63,673 nucleotides of DNA. Origin: Streptococcus agalactiae ATCC 13813. Lineage in GTDB: Bacteria; Bacillota; Bacilli; Lactobacillales; Streptococcaceae. This document shows positions 27,027 to 38,954 of this stretch, in pieces (the stretch's first letter is position 1; every line of letters starts with the position of its first letter). Below the pieces are notes generated by a model. That model searched no databases. It saw nothing but the letters and a program-made list of their open reading frames with translations, and was not told where the DNA came from. The stretch spans positions 410,200 to 473,872 of the forward strand of contig NZ_GL636070.1 in NCBI RefSeq assembly GCF_000186445.1. Direction: 5' to 3'. A program made the translations under genes and the position numbers.

Positions 27027-28558
27027 ATGATACATGATATGATTAAAACAATTGAGCATTTTGCTGAGACACAAGCTGATTTTCCAGTGTATGATATTTT
27101 AGGGGAAGTCCATACTTATGGACAACTTAAAGTAGACTCTGACTCTCTAGCTGCTCATATTGATAGCCTAGGTCTTGTTGAAAAATCACCTGTCTTAGTA
27201 TTCGGTGGTCAAGAATATGAAATGTTGGCGACATTTGTTGCTTTAACAAAGTCAGGACATGCTTATATACCGGTTGACCAACACTCTGCTTTGGATAGAA
27301 TACAGGCTATTATGACAGTTGCTCAACCAAGCCTTATCATTTCAATTGGTGAATTTCCTCTTGAAGTTGATAATGTCCCAATTCTAGACGTTTCTCAAGT
27401 TTCAGCTATTTTTGAAGAAAAGACTCCTTATGAGGTAACACATTCTGTTAAAGGTGATGATAATTACTATATTATTTTCACTTCAGGGACTACTGGTTTA
27501 CCAAAAGGTGTGCAAATTTCACATGACAATTTATTGAGCTTTACAAATTGGATGATTTCTGATGATGAGTTTTCAGTTCCTGAAAGACCGCAAATGTTGG
27601 CGCAACCGCCATATTCATTTGACTTATCAGTTATGTATTGGGCACCAACACTAGCTATGGGAGGCACCCTGTTTGCCCTACCAAAAACAGTGGTTAATGA
27701 TTTCAAAAAACTATTCGCTACCATTAATGAATTGCCAATACAGGTTTGGACTTCGACACCATCATTTGCTGATATGGCGCTACTATCTAACGATTTCAAT
27801 TCAGAGACCTTGCCACAGTTAACACATTTTTATTTTGATGGGGAAGAGTTAACTGTCAAGACTGCACAAAAACTTCGTCAACGTTTTCCAAAAGCTCGTA
27901 TCGTTAATGCATATGGGCCAACAGAAGCAACAGTTGCTCTATCCGCAGTAGCAATTACTGATGAAATGTTAGAAACATGCAAACGCCTTCCAATTGGTTA
28001 CACTAAAGATGACTCACCAACGTATGTAATTGATGAAGAAGGTCATAAATTACCAAACGGAGAGCAAGGTGAAATCATTATTGCTGGACCAGCAGTATCA
28101 AAAGGCTATCTTAACAATCCAGAAAAGACAGCTGAGGCATTTTTCCAATTCGAAGGTCTACCTGCTTACCATACCGGTGACTTAGGAAGCATGACCGATG
28201 AAGGTCTTCTGCTTTACGGTGGGCGTATGGATTTCCAAATTAAATTTAACGGCTATCGTATTGAATTAGAAGATGTTTCTCAAAACTTAAACAAATCGCA
28301 GTATGTAAAATCAGCAGTAGCAGTGCCACGTTATAACAAGGATCATAAAGTTCAAAACTTATTAGCCTATATTGTCTTAAAAGAAGGTGTAAGAGATGAT
28401 TTTGAACGTGATTTGGATTTGACAAAAGCAATTAAGGAAGACTTAAAGGACATTATGATGGATTACATGATGCCATCTAAATTTATCTATCGAGAAGATT
28501 TACCTTTGACACCAAATGGGAAAATTGATATCAAAGGTCTTATGAGCGAGGTAAACAA

Positions 28559-28562
<4 letters not shown>
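27027..28562 (+). CDS. dltA: D-alanine--D-alanyl carrier protein ligase DltA
   Basis: A 511-aa adenylating enzyme of the ANL superfamily. It activates D-alanine with ATP and loads it onto DltC. The P-loop is [10 protein letters not shown], the A5 motif [11 protein letters not shown]7 YHTGDLG and the C-terminal catalytic lysine is in LTPNGKID. Of two close ATGs the downstream one has correct spacing to TAGGAG; the upstream one is too near it. Its end overlaps dltB. Confidence 0.96.
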
Positions 28563-31333
<2,771 letters not shown>

Positions 31334-31344
31334 ATAGTAGAGTC

Positions 31345-31384
31345 AGATGATTTATAGCATTAGAGCTATTAATCATCTTTTTTA
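31345..31384 (+). terminator. Terminator of the dlt operon
   Basis: A 14-pair stem AGATGATTTATAGC/GCTATTAATCATCT with one mismatch is followed by TTTTTT. It isolates the dlt operon from the following toxin-like cassette. Confidence 0.9.
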
Positions 31385-31441
31385 ATATCTTTGTATTTGG
31401 TAATCCTAAGATAACTAATCCATGTTTTATAGTTTTTCGTT

Positions 31442-31447
31442 TATAAT
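31442..31447 (+). promoter_or_regulatory. Putative -10 box of the lipase cassette
   Basis: TATAAT lies 60 bases before the first gene of the cassette; no good -35 is present, so expression may be weak or regulated. Confidence 0.4.
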
Positions 31448-31507
31448 GAGAATAAATTTATGATAAACTAGATATCAAATGAGTGTTATATGATAAAAGG
31501 AGGAGAG

Positions 31508-31900
31508 ATGAAGTCAATAAAATTACTTAGTTTTATTGTAATAATCCTTTTAGGGCTTGGTTTCACTGTAGGAGGTTTAAAAGTGACTGAAAACAATAAA
31601 CAACAAGAATTATGGGAAATAGCTAATAGCAAAGACGCTAAAAATGCTTATCAAAAGTGGATTTATGCAGAAGATAAAGACGCTTTCAAAGAGAATGCTG
31701 TTATTAAGTCGTATGATATTGACAAAGAAAGTATCAAAAAAAATCCTATGGGAGGGATTTCGGTAAGGTTAATCATTAATAAAGATCCTAACTTATATAT
31801 TACTTGTAATTTGGATAAGGATAATCAAGGGCGTTTGGTCAGTCAAAGTAGCCATCAATCTCCCCAGTTAACTCATTTATTGGAAAGTAGAGGTCATTAA
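31508..31900 (+). CDS. DUF1310-like membrane-anchored small protein, candidate immunity protein
   Basis: A 130-aa protein with an N-terminal membrane helix (about 5-24, no lipobox cysteine) and a ~100-residue outward-facing alpha/beta domain. The segment SYDIDKESIKKNPMGGISVRLIINKD matches my memory of the DUF1310 family of streptococci and Listeria. The start is set by AAGGAGG before MKSIKLL. Its stop overlaps the start of the lipase-like gene by one base. Small anchored proteins next to type VII lipase toxins (S. aureus TslA/TilA) act as immunity factors; that role here is inference. Confidence 0.75.
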   Translation: MKSIKLLSFIVIILLGLGFTVGGLKVTENNKQQELWEIANSKDAKNAYQKWIYAEDKDAFKENAVIKSYDIDKESIKKNPMGGISVRLIINKDPNLYITCNLDKDNQGRLVSQSSHQSPQLTHLLESRGH

Positions 31901-33192
31901 TGGAAAAAGTCTTGACTGATTTAGATAGGGTAAATATAGCGAAGCAAGAGTATGAATTAGGTAGCCAACTTGATACACTAGTCAAAATAATGAGCCAAGA
32001 TAAGGTACTCCCCATCGGTAAAGTTGCTCACGTTCAAGATGGAGGCAAAGAAACCGGGGAACAAATTTATACCATCACTCCAAATGGAACTTTAGACAAG
32101 CCAGAGGATGTTAAGGAAGTTACGGTTTTATTTAAGGGGTCAACAGCACCGTTTGGAGGGGATGATTGGAAAACAGACTGGTTTAAAAATGATATTCCAA
32201 TAGCTAGTAAACTATTATTAAAGAAATTTGGTTCACAAAGTGTATCTCATAAACAAGGTACAAAGCAGTTAGAACAATCAGCTCATCTACTAAAAGAAGT
32301 TATGAATAAATATCCTAACGCAAAAATTTCGGTCTACGGACACTCGTTAGGGTCAATGAATGCACAGTACGCTATTGCAGAATTGGATGATAATCAAATT
32401 TACCGAGTTCAAGGAGCTTGGATATATAACGGTCCAAACCTTTATAGTATTTTGACAGATAAACAAAAAGAACAGGTTGATAAAATAAAAGGGGTGGTCA
32501 ATAATTACGTTGATTCCAAGGATAAAATTGGAATAGGTTATCCTAAAGAAGGAAGCGATAATGCTGTCGGAATTGTTAAAATAGTTGACAGCAAAGCTGT
32601 TTCAGGAGGTAGCTGGGTTGCTAATTTTACCAATCAACACATTTGGGGAGGCTACCAGTACAATCAAGATGGTTCTTTAAAATTAGCAGAAGATAAATTT
32701 GCTTACAAAGAAAACTATTCAGTAGTTCATACGAATGTGAATCAAAGAATGCATGCTATTAAAGCGAAACTTAGTAGCTTTAATAGTGCGGGAAAAGAAG
32801 TTAGTAAGAATCAAGCTATTTTCCTAGATAGTCAACAAGCAAAAGTGATTTCTAGTGGTTTGGTAACGATATCAAAAGAAGCAGTTGAAGAAGTTAAAAA
32901 AGTTGAGCAAAAAGCAGTTGCTAAAGCAGAAGAGCTTTATCAATCTTTAAAAGTAGCTCCTACAGGAGTTACTGAACTAAGTCCTCAAGAATTGGAAGAA
33001 GCGTATGCTCAGTCAGGTGTTAGCTATGCGAGCATTGTCGGAGAAGCTCAAACCTTTTTCTCAAATAAAACTCAAGCGGCAGAAAGCATTTCTCACGCTT
33101 ACGTTGAATTAGAAAACCAAATTAATAAAGGGGTTGAAGCTATGTTGCAACAAGATAGTAACTTGTCAGGGGAGTTTAAACAATGGCACTGA
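31900..33192 (+). CDS. Lipase-domain protein with C-terminal helical region, TslA-like T7SS substrate candidate
   Basis: A 430-aa protein without signal peptide or membrane helix. Residues 70-270 form an alpha/beta-hydrolase (class 3 lipase-like) domain: VTVLFKGST, the nucleophile elbow YGHSLGSMNAQ with Ser149, a candidate acid near NNYVDSKDKIG and a candidate His in NQHIWGGY. Residues about 280-430 are predicted helical and alanine/glutamate-rich, like the LXG-type targeting module of type VII effectors, but at the C-terminus. S. aureus TslA has exactly this reversed order with two small helical partner proteins, and two such genes follow here. Toxicity and secretion are inferred. Confidence 0.7.
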   Translation: MEKVLTDLDRVNIAKQEYELGSQLDTLVKIMSQDKVLPIGKVAHVQDGGKETGEQIYTITPNGTLDKPEDVKEVTVLFKGSTAPFGGDDWKTDWFKNDIPIASKLLLKKFGSQSVSHKQGTKQLEQSAHLLKEVMNKYPNAKISVYGHSLGSMNAQYAIAELDDNQIYRVQGAWIYNGPNLYSILTDKQKEQVDKIKGVVNNYVDSKDKIGIGYPKEGSDNAVGIVKIVDSKAVSGGSWVANFTNQHIWGGYQYNQDGSLKLAEDKFAYKENYSVVHTNVNQRMHAIKAKLSSFNSAGKEVSKNQAIFLDSQQAKVISSGLVTISKEAVEEVKKVEQKAVAKAEELYQSLKVAPTGVTELSPQELEEAYAQSGVSYASIVGEAQTFFSNKTQAAESISHAYVELENQINKGVEAMLQQDSNLSGEFKQWH

Positions 33193-33575
33193 TTGATATC
33201 ATTGAAAAACAATTAGCGGATACTCAGAGAAAAATATCAGATTTAGATGATGCCTATCACCATAGTTGTTGCCAGTTTGAAGAAAAATTAGACGATCTCT
33301 CAGTAAGAAAAAATAAGATTACTAATATGCTTCAAGAAACTTACGACGCTGTTGAATATGATTTGAGATATAGTAATGATAGCTCAGATATGATGACGCT
33401 CAATCGTATTTTAGATTTTTATCATGACGACTTAGAGCAAGCTTACCATAAAGAGTACTATGCCTTGTCCGTTCAAGAAGAAGAATATAGAGCTAACTAT
33501 ATTCGGCAACGTTCAGAACATGAACTAACCTTTGAAGAGTTGCAAAGGGAAAAGAAAAGAGAATTAATGAAGTAG
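33183..33575 (+). CDS. Small coiled-coil protein, DUF3958-like candidate partner of the lipase
   Basis: A 130-aa, almost entirely helical, charged protein (EKQLADTQRKISDLDDAY, later EEEYRANYIRQRSEHE). Overall pattern and size resemble the DUF3958/Lap2-type helical proteins that accompany LXG effectors. It overlaps the lipase gene by 10 bases, implying coupled synthesis. No enzyme motif is present. A role as targeting partner or chaperone is inference. Confidence 0.65.
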   Translation: MALIDIIEKQLADTQRKISDLDDAYHHSCCQFEEKLDDLSVRKNKITNMLQETYDAVEYDLRYSNDSSDMMTLNRILDFYHDDLEQAYHKEYYALSVQEEEYRANYIRQRSEHELTFEELQREKKRELMK

Positions 33576-33584
33576 GAGAAATTA

Positions 33585-33866
33585 TTGAGTTTAATGTGGA
33601 ATGTCCTGACTGGTAAGGAGTCAGTAAGGACTTTAAAAAAACAATTGGATAAAGAATTGATACATAGCGTGTACGCGCCACGCAAGAGATCTAAGTTTCA
33701 CGATATTATTACGTCGCATCATAAAGAAATAGACGAAGTAGCCATCAACACAAAGACAGCTATTCATAAAGTTGCTAATCAATTGGACGAGGCAATAAAA
33801 GGAGAATTTCGTTCAAAGGTTGAGGAGGCTATTGAAAGCAATCAGCAAAAATATAATCATTTATAG
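33585..33866 (+). CDS. Small helical protein, second candidate partner
   Basis: A 93-aa protein started by TTG behind AGGAG, nine bases after the preceding gene. It is basic near the N-terminus (APRKRSKFHD) and helical afterwards (EVAINTKTAIHKVANQLDEAIKGE). In length and place it resembles the second small partner of LXG-type effectors, but I do not see a clear FxxxD export motif. The function is unproven. Confidence 0.6.
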   Translation: MSLMWNVLTGKESVRTLKKQLDKELIHSVYAPRKRSKFHDIITSHHKEIDEVAINTKTAIHKVANQLDEAIKGEFRSKVEEAIESNQQKYNHL

Positions 33867-33922
33867 TCTAGTTTCTCTACCATTAGCTAGACACTTGTAG
33901 AGGATTTTTACAGCAAGTATTC

Positions 33923-33957
33923 AAAAGTCAGAGCAAAAATGTTTTGACTTTTTTTGA
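33923..33957 (+). terminator. Terminator of the lipase cassette
   Basis: AAAAGTCA/TGACTTTT stem (33923-33930 with 33945-33952) followed by T residues. A weaker hairpin, CTCTAC/GTAGAG followed by GATTTTT, precedes it near 33873-33908. Confidence 0.75.
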
Positions 33958-34048
33958 TTTACTCTTTCTGATCAGAATGCTTCAGTCTTATGTTATAATA
34001 ATAAAGATTAATGCTTGTAGCTACGATAAGCAAAGAAAGAACAATGAT

Positions 34049-35383
34049 ATGATAAAAATATTTGATACCCATACCCACCTTAACGTGGAAAATTTTGAAG
34101 GAAAGATAGACGAGGAAATTAATTTAGCTAGCGAACTCGGTGTTACAAAAATGAATGTTGTCGGCTTTGACCAAGATACCATTTCAAAATCTTTGGAATT
34201 ATCTTCCCAATATGCACAGGTATATAGCACAATAGGATGGCATCCAACTGAAGCTGGTTCTTATGATGATAATATTGAGTCAATGATTATCAGTCATTTA
34301 GAAAATCCCAAGGTTATTGCACTTGGTGAAATTGGTCTGGATTATTATTGGATGGAAGATCCCAAAGATGTTCAGATCGAGGTGTTTAAACGTCAAATTG
34401 AACTTTCAAAGAAATATAACCTTCCTTTTGTGGTTCATACACGTGATGCGTTAGAAGACACTTATGAAGTCATTAAGGAATCTGGAGTTGGGCCTTTTGG
34501 TGGTATAATGCACTCTTTTTCGGGCTCGTTAGAAATGGCTCAAAAATTTATTGATTTAGGGATGATGATTTCCTTTTCTGGTGTTGTGACCTTTAAGAAG
34601 GCATTAGATGTACAAGAAGCTGCACGAGAGTTGCCATTAGATAAGATATTAGTGGAAACAGATGCTCCTTATTTGGCTCCTGTACCTAAAAGAGGTCGAG
34701 AAAACAAAACCGCTTATACGAGATATGTCGTTGAAAAAATAGCAGAGCTACGAGGCATAACTGTGGAAGAGGTAGCGGAGGCTACATACCAAAATGCAGT
34801 AAGGATATTTAGACTTGATGAAAAAATTGATATTCAAGAAGTGATCGTTGTCGAAGGGAAAGATGATACTGCTAATCTGCGACGCTTTTACAATGTTGAT
34901 ACCTATGAAACTAGAGGTTCAGCAATTGATGAAGATGATTTAGAGCGTATCGAACGTTTGCACAATTTGCGGGGAGTTATCATCTTTACCGACCCAGATT
35001 ACAATGGCGAACGTATCCGTAAAATCATCATGAAGGCCATTCCGACAGTCCGCCATGCCTTCCTCAGTCGAGATGAGGCAAAGCCAGGTTCAAAGACCAA
35101 GGGACGTTCTCTGGGAGTCGAGCATGCCAGCTTTGAGGATTTGCAGAAGGCACTCTCAAAAGTGACCCAGTATTTCGATGATGAAGATAACTTTGATATC
35201 ACCCAAGCAGACCTCATTCGTTGGAGATTCATTACTGCTAGCGATAGCCGAAAACGCCGTGAGTACCTTGGAAATCAACTCCGTATCGGCTATTCCAACG
35301 GCAAACAACTCCTCAAACGCCTCAGACTCTTCGGAGTGACCAAGGCGGAAGTTGAGGAAGTGATGGAAGGGTATGGAGGGTAA
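34049..35383 (+). CDS. TatD-family nuclease fused to ribonuclease M5 (RnmV)
   Basis: A 444-aa in-frame fusion of two proteins that are normally separate neighbours in streptococci. Residues 1-256 are a complete TatD metal-dependent DNase/hydrolase: DTHTHLN at 6-12, ALGEIGLDYY near 91-100, VVHTRDA at 128-134, VETDAPYLAP near 202-211. From about residue 260 follows the Toprim enzyme RNase M5, which matures 5S rRNA: VIVVEGKDD with Glu269 and FTDPDYNG with Asp315/Asp317. The upstream reading frame overlaps the previous terminator and is rejected in favour of MIKIFDTHTH. The 3' half is GC-richer than the 5' half. Confidence 0.88.
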   Translation: MIKIFDTHTHLNVENFEGKIDEEINLASELGVTKMNVVGFDQDTISKSLELSSQYAQVYSTIGWHPTEAGSYDDNIESMIISHLENPKVIALGEIGLDYYWMEDPKDVQIEVFKRQIELSKKYNLPFVVHTRDALEDTYEVIKESGVGPFGGIMHSFSGSLEMAQKFIDLGMMISFSGVVTFKKALDVQEAARELPLDKILVETDAPYLAPVPKRGRENKTAYTRYVVEKIAELRGITVEEVAEATYQNAVRIFRLDEKIDIQEVIVVEGKDDTANLRRFYNVDTYETRGSAIDEDDLERIERLHNLRGVIIFTDPDYNGERIRKIIMKAIPTVRHAFLSRDEAKPGSKTKGRSLGVEHASFEDLQKALSKVTQYFDDEDNFDITQADLIRWRFITASDSRKRREYLGNQLRIGYSNGKQLLKRLRLFGVTKAEVEEVMEGYGG

Positions 35384-35386
35384 GTG

Positions 35387-36175
35387 ATGGAGATATCACC
35401 AGCATATAGAATGGAACTGGTAAAACAGATTGAAGAAGAGTTGTTATCTAGATATCAATCTTATGATGAATCAGAGAAATATTTGACACTTTGGCAAATT
35501 GATTATGATAATTTCAATTCTAATTTTTACATTTATAGGAGAGAATATGACTCGCAGTATCCAGAAGCCATTGATTTGTTGAAGACGCTAACCTTCATTG
35601 CAAAAGAGGATTCAGAATTACTGGTAAAAATTGCAATTGACCTAGGTATCGAAACGCCTGATTTTATACCTTCAATCCCGACGTTTCGTAACAAACTAAA
35701 AGATGATTATAAAAATGCTTCAACGAGCTTTGAAAAGGCTTTTCAAAACATAGAGAAAGATCCTGCTGAATCAGTTGGGAATGCAAATTCTGTTCTTGAA
35801 AGTATTATAAAAGAAATTCTATCTGATGAAAGATTTTTACATATTGAATCACAAAAGAAAACAAGTAAAAATCTTGTAAAAGAAATTATTAAGGTATTTG
35901 AGTTAAATCCAGGCGGTCCCGAACTCCCTGAAGAAATGAAGGCTATAGCAAGTTCCCTAACAACCGTTGCTAAATCGATTGAAGATTTAAGAAGTGACAA
36001 AACGTTGCACCATGGTCAAGTAACCCAAAAATATTTGATTGACCAGCCTTTATATGCTTATTTTGTAGTAAATGCTTGTGCAACTGTTGGATTATTCTTA
36101 ATAGATTTTTATGAAAATAAATTCCCAAAGCCTGTGCCTAAACTTGAAATAACAGACGACGATTTACCATTTTAA
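35387..36175 (+). CDS. Abortive-infection-like (Abi_C type) protein
   Basis: A 262-aa soluble protein placed between rnmV and ksgA, which are usually adjacent. The C-terminal 120 residues ([19 protein letters not shown], then [17 protein letters not shown] and LHHGQ) resemble the Abi_C domain (PF14355) of phage-resistance and predicted RNA-targeting proteins. The N-terminal half is helical and unfamiliar. Base composition is much lower in GC than the flanking rnmV and ksgA segments. A GGAGGG site fixes the start. An antiphage role is plausible but not proven. Confidence 0.65.
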   Translation: MEISPAYRMELVKQIEEELLSRYQSYDESEKYLTLWQIDYDNFNSNFYIYRREYDSQYPEAIDLLKTLTFIAKEDSELLVKIAIDLGIETPDFIPSIPTFRNKLKDDYKNASTSFEKAFQNIEKDPAESVGNANSVLESIIKEILSDERFLHIESQKKTSKNLVKEIIKVFELNPGGPELPEEMKAIASSLTTVAKSIEDLRSDKTLHHGQVTQKYLIDQPLYAYFVVNACATVGLFLIDFYENKFPKPVPKLEITDDDLPF

Positions 36176-36192
36176 TTAGAAAGAAAATAAAC

Positions 36193-37065
36193 ATGCACAT
36201 AGCAGATAAAACCGTTACCCGCGCTATTTTGGAGCGTCATGGGTTTACATTTAAGAAATCATTCGGTCAGAACTTTTTGACTGATACTAATATTTTACAG
36301 AAGATTGTTGACACGGCAGAGATTGACAAGGGTGTCAACGTGATTGAGATTGGTCCTGGTATCGGGGCTTTGACAGAGTTTTTGGCTGAGAATGCAGCTG
36401 AGGTTATGGCTTTTGAGATTGATGATCGTCTCATTCCTATCCTTGCTGATACGCTCCGCGATTTTGACAATGTCCAAGTGGTCAATAAGGATATCCTCAA
36501 GGCTGATTTGCAGACGCAAATTCAAGCCTTCAAGAATCCTGACCTGCCTATCAAGGTAGTAGCAAACTTACCTTACTACATCACAACACCAATCCTTATG
36601 CACTTGATTGAGAGTAAGATTCCTTTTGCGGAGTTTGTAGTCATGATGCAAAAAGAAGTGGCAGATCGTATTTCAGCTATGCCAAATACTAAAGCATACG
36701 GTTCTTTGTCAATCGCAGTGCAGTATTATATGACTGCCAAAGTATCATTTATCGTTCCGAGAACTGTTTTTGTTCCTGCTCCAAATGTAGATTCAGCTAT
36801 TTTGAAAATGGTCCGTAGAGATCAACCAGTAGTGAGTGTTCAAGATGAGGATTTCTTTTTCAGAGTGTCAAAAGTAGCCTTCGTACATCGTCGTAAAACA
36901 CTTTGGAATAATCTAACGAGTCATTTTGGAAAATCAGAAGATACTAAAGCAAAATTGGAAAAAGCATTAGAAATAGCAAAAATTAAGCCATCTATTCGCG
37001 GAGAAGCCTTATCTATCCCTGATTTTGCAAGTTTAGCAGATGCCTTGAAAGAGGTTGGGATATAA
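36193..37065 (+). CDS. ksgA: 16S rRNA dimethyladenosine transferase
   Basis: A 290-aa SAM-dependent methyltransferase that dimethylates two adjacent adenines near the 3' end of 16S rRNA. Motifs visible are [22 protein letters not shown] (SAM loop) and [10 protein letters not shown] (catalytic NLPY). Length is normal. The first half is GC-richer than the second (60-base samples by hand count: 28/60 at 36421 against 22/60 at 36961), consistent with a recombination breakpoint inside the gene. Confidence 0.95.
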   Translation: MHIADKTVTRAILERHGFTFKKSFGQNFLTDTNILQKIVDTAEIDKGVNVIEIGPGIGALTEFLAENAAEVMAFEIDDRLIPILADTLRDFDNVQVVNKDILKADLQTQIQAFKNPDLPIKVVANLPYYITTPILMHLIESKIPFAEFVVMMQKEVADRISAMPNTKAYGSLSIAVQYYMTAKVSFIVPRTVFVPAPNVDSAILKMVRRDQPVVSVQDEDFFFRVSKVAFVHRRKTLWNNLTSHFGKSEDTKAKLEKALEIAKIKPSIRGEALSIPDFASLADALKEVGI

Positions 37066-37068
37066 ACT

Positions 37069-37920
37069 ATGTTGGTTGACAAGAAGTGGCGTTTTGAAGA
37101 TAGTGCAAGTTATTTCGCTTGTCCTAAATGTCAAAATCCCTTGATAAAAGAAAGTAACAGCCTCAAATGCTCTGATAATCATTGTTTTGATTTATCCAAA
37201 TTTGGATATGTTAATCTTCTTGGAGGAAAGAAGGTAGATGAACATTATGATAAAAAATCATTTGAAAATCGGCAGCTTGTCTTAGAAAACGGGTATTATA
37301 ATCATATTTTAGAAGCTATTTCAAAGGTTTTGGAAAATAATTCTCAGTTTCATTCGGTTTTAGATATTGGTTGTGGAGAGGGCTTTTATTCTCGTCAATT
37401 AGTTAACAAGCATGAGAAGACTTTCTTGGCTTTTGATATTTCTAAAGATTCGATTCAATTAGCTGCTAAAAGTGATCAGTCTAGGCTTGTGAAATGGTTT
37501 GTTTCTGATTTAGCTAACCTTCCTATTCAAGACTCATCAATTGATATCATTTTAGACATTTTTTCTCCTGCAAATTATAAAGAATTTAGGCGGGTGCTGA
37601 GTGATGATGGTATCCTTGTAAAGGTTGTTCCTGTAGCTGAACATGTTCAAGAATTGCGAGAAAAAGCTAGTCAATACTTGAAACAGAAAGATTACTCTAA
37701 TCAAAAAATTCTAGATCACTTTAGAGAAAATTTTGAAATTATTTCTGAGCAGAAAGTTGTTCAAAGCTATAACTGTTCTCAACAAGAACGTCAAGCTTTC
37801 ATTGATATGACACCGCTGTTATTCAGCGTAGATAAAACGACTATTGATTGGGCAAGTATATCAGAAATTACAGTAGGTGCCTTAATAGTAATTGGAAAAA
37901 AGCGCAGTGTATCTAAATAA
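37069..37920 (+). CDS. rlmA: 23S rRNA (guanine-N1)-methyltransferase RlmA-type
   Basis: A 283-aa methyltransferase. An N-terminal zinc ribbon (CPKCQN, then CSDNHCFDLSKFGYVNLL) is followed by a Rossmann SAM domain with VLDIGCGEGFYS. This is the RlmA layout, which methylates a guanine in helix 35 of 23S rRNA (G748 in the Gram-positive RlmA-II type). It starts three bases after ksgA. Confidence 0.88.
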   Translation: MLVDKKWRFEDSASYFACPKCQNPLIKESNSLKCSDNHCFDLSKFGYVNLLGGKKVDEHYDKKSFENRQLVLENGYYNHILEAISKVLENNSQFHSVLDIGCGEGFYSRQLVNKHEKTFLAFDISKDSIQLAAKSDQSRLVKWFVSDLANLPIQDSSIDIILDIFSPANYKEFRRVLSDDGILVKVVPVAEHVQELREKASQYLKQKDYSNQKILDHFRENFEIISEQKVVQSYNCSQQERQAFIDMTPLLFSVDKTTIDWASISEITVGALIVIGKKRSVSK

Positions 37921-37934
37921 GATCACTGCTTTTA
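37905..37934 (+). terminator. Terminator overlapping the end of rlmA
   Basis: GCAGTG-ATCT pairs with AGAT-CACTGC around an AT-rich loop and is followed by TTTT. The rlmA stop codon lies inside the loop. Confidence 0.65.
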
Positions 37935-38075
37935 TGTTGGGAATTCATAAAATTGGGGTTGTTTGAGAGAAATCAAACACCTGCAAATAGTTTCTATTTA
38001 GCTTATCTTTGAGAGTAGAGCTTATTTCTCATTTTATGATATAATAGTGGTATTCTAAACAATTAAGGAGAACAA

Positions 38076-38948
38076 TTGCAAGGTAGAATTGTCAAGTCGC
38101 TAGCAGGTTTTTATTATGTAGAATCTGACGGTGTTGTTTATCAGACACGTGCGCGTGGAAACTTTAGAAAAAAAGGTCAAATTCCCTACGTTGGGGATTG
38201 GGTGGAATTTTCTTCGCAAGATCAATCAGAAGGATATATTCTATCAATTGAAGAGCGTAAAAATATCCTCGTACGACCACCTATTGTTAATATTGACCAA
38301 GCTGTCGTTATCATGTCTGCTAAAGAACCTGATTTTAACGCTAACTTATTAGACCGGTTCTTAGTACTTCTAGAATATAAGATGATTCAGCCTATCATTT
38401 ACATTTCTAAGTTGGATTTGTTAGACGATTTGGTTGTTATTGATGATATTCGCGAACATTATCAGAATATAGGCTACGTTTTCTGTTATTCTCAAGAGGA
38501 ACTCTTGCCTCTGTTAGCAGATAAAGTGACTGTTTTTATGGGGCAGACAGGTGTCGGAAAATCAACGCTTCTCAACAAAATTGCTCCTGAGTTGAAACTT
38601 GAAACTGGTGAAATTTCGGATAGTTTAGGCCGTGGCCGACACACCACAAGAGCAGTTAGTTTCTATAACGTTCATAAAGGAAAAATTGCAGACACTCCTG
38701 GTTTTTCTTCTTTGGACTATGAAGTGGACAATGCAGAGGACTTAAACGAATCCTTTCCAGAGCTTCGTAGACTTAGTCATTTTTGTAAATTCCGCTCGTG
38801 TACGCATACACATGAGCCTAAATGTGCTGTAAAAGAAGCCTTAACTCAAGGTCAGTTATGGCAAGTCCGCTATGATAACTACCTCCAATTTTTAAGTGAA
38901 ATTGAGAACCGTCGTGAAACATATAAGAAAGTTATTAAAAGAAAGTAG
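38076..38948 (+). CDS. rsgA: Ribosome small subunit-dependent GTPase A
   Basis: A 290-aa circularly permuted GTPase that helps mature the 30S subunit. An OB fold (about 1-65) precedes the G domain: G4 ISKLDLLD, G1 GQTGVGKST at 156-164, G3 DTPGF. A C-terminal zinc knuckle ([14 protein letters not shown]) follows. The start is TTG behind AAGGAG. A TATAAT lies about 33 bases upstream. Confidence 0.95.
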   Translation: MQGRIVKSLAGFYYVESDGVVYQTRARGNFRKKGQIPYVGDWVEFSSQDQSEGYILSIEERKNILVRPPIVNIDQAVVIMSAKEPDFNANLLDRFLVLLEYKMIQPIIYISKLDLLDDLVVIDDIREHYQNIGYVFCYSQEELLPLLADKVTVFMGQTGVGKSTLLNKIAPELKLETGEISDSLGRGRHTTRAVSFYNVHKGKIADTPGFSSLDYEVDNAEDLNESFPELRRLSHFCKFRSCTHTHEPKCAVKEALTQGQLWQVRYDNYLQFLSEIENRRETYKKVIKRK

Positions 38949-38954
38949 GTTTCT

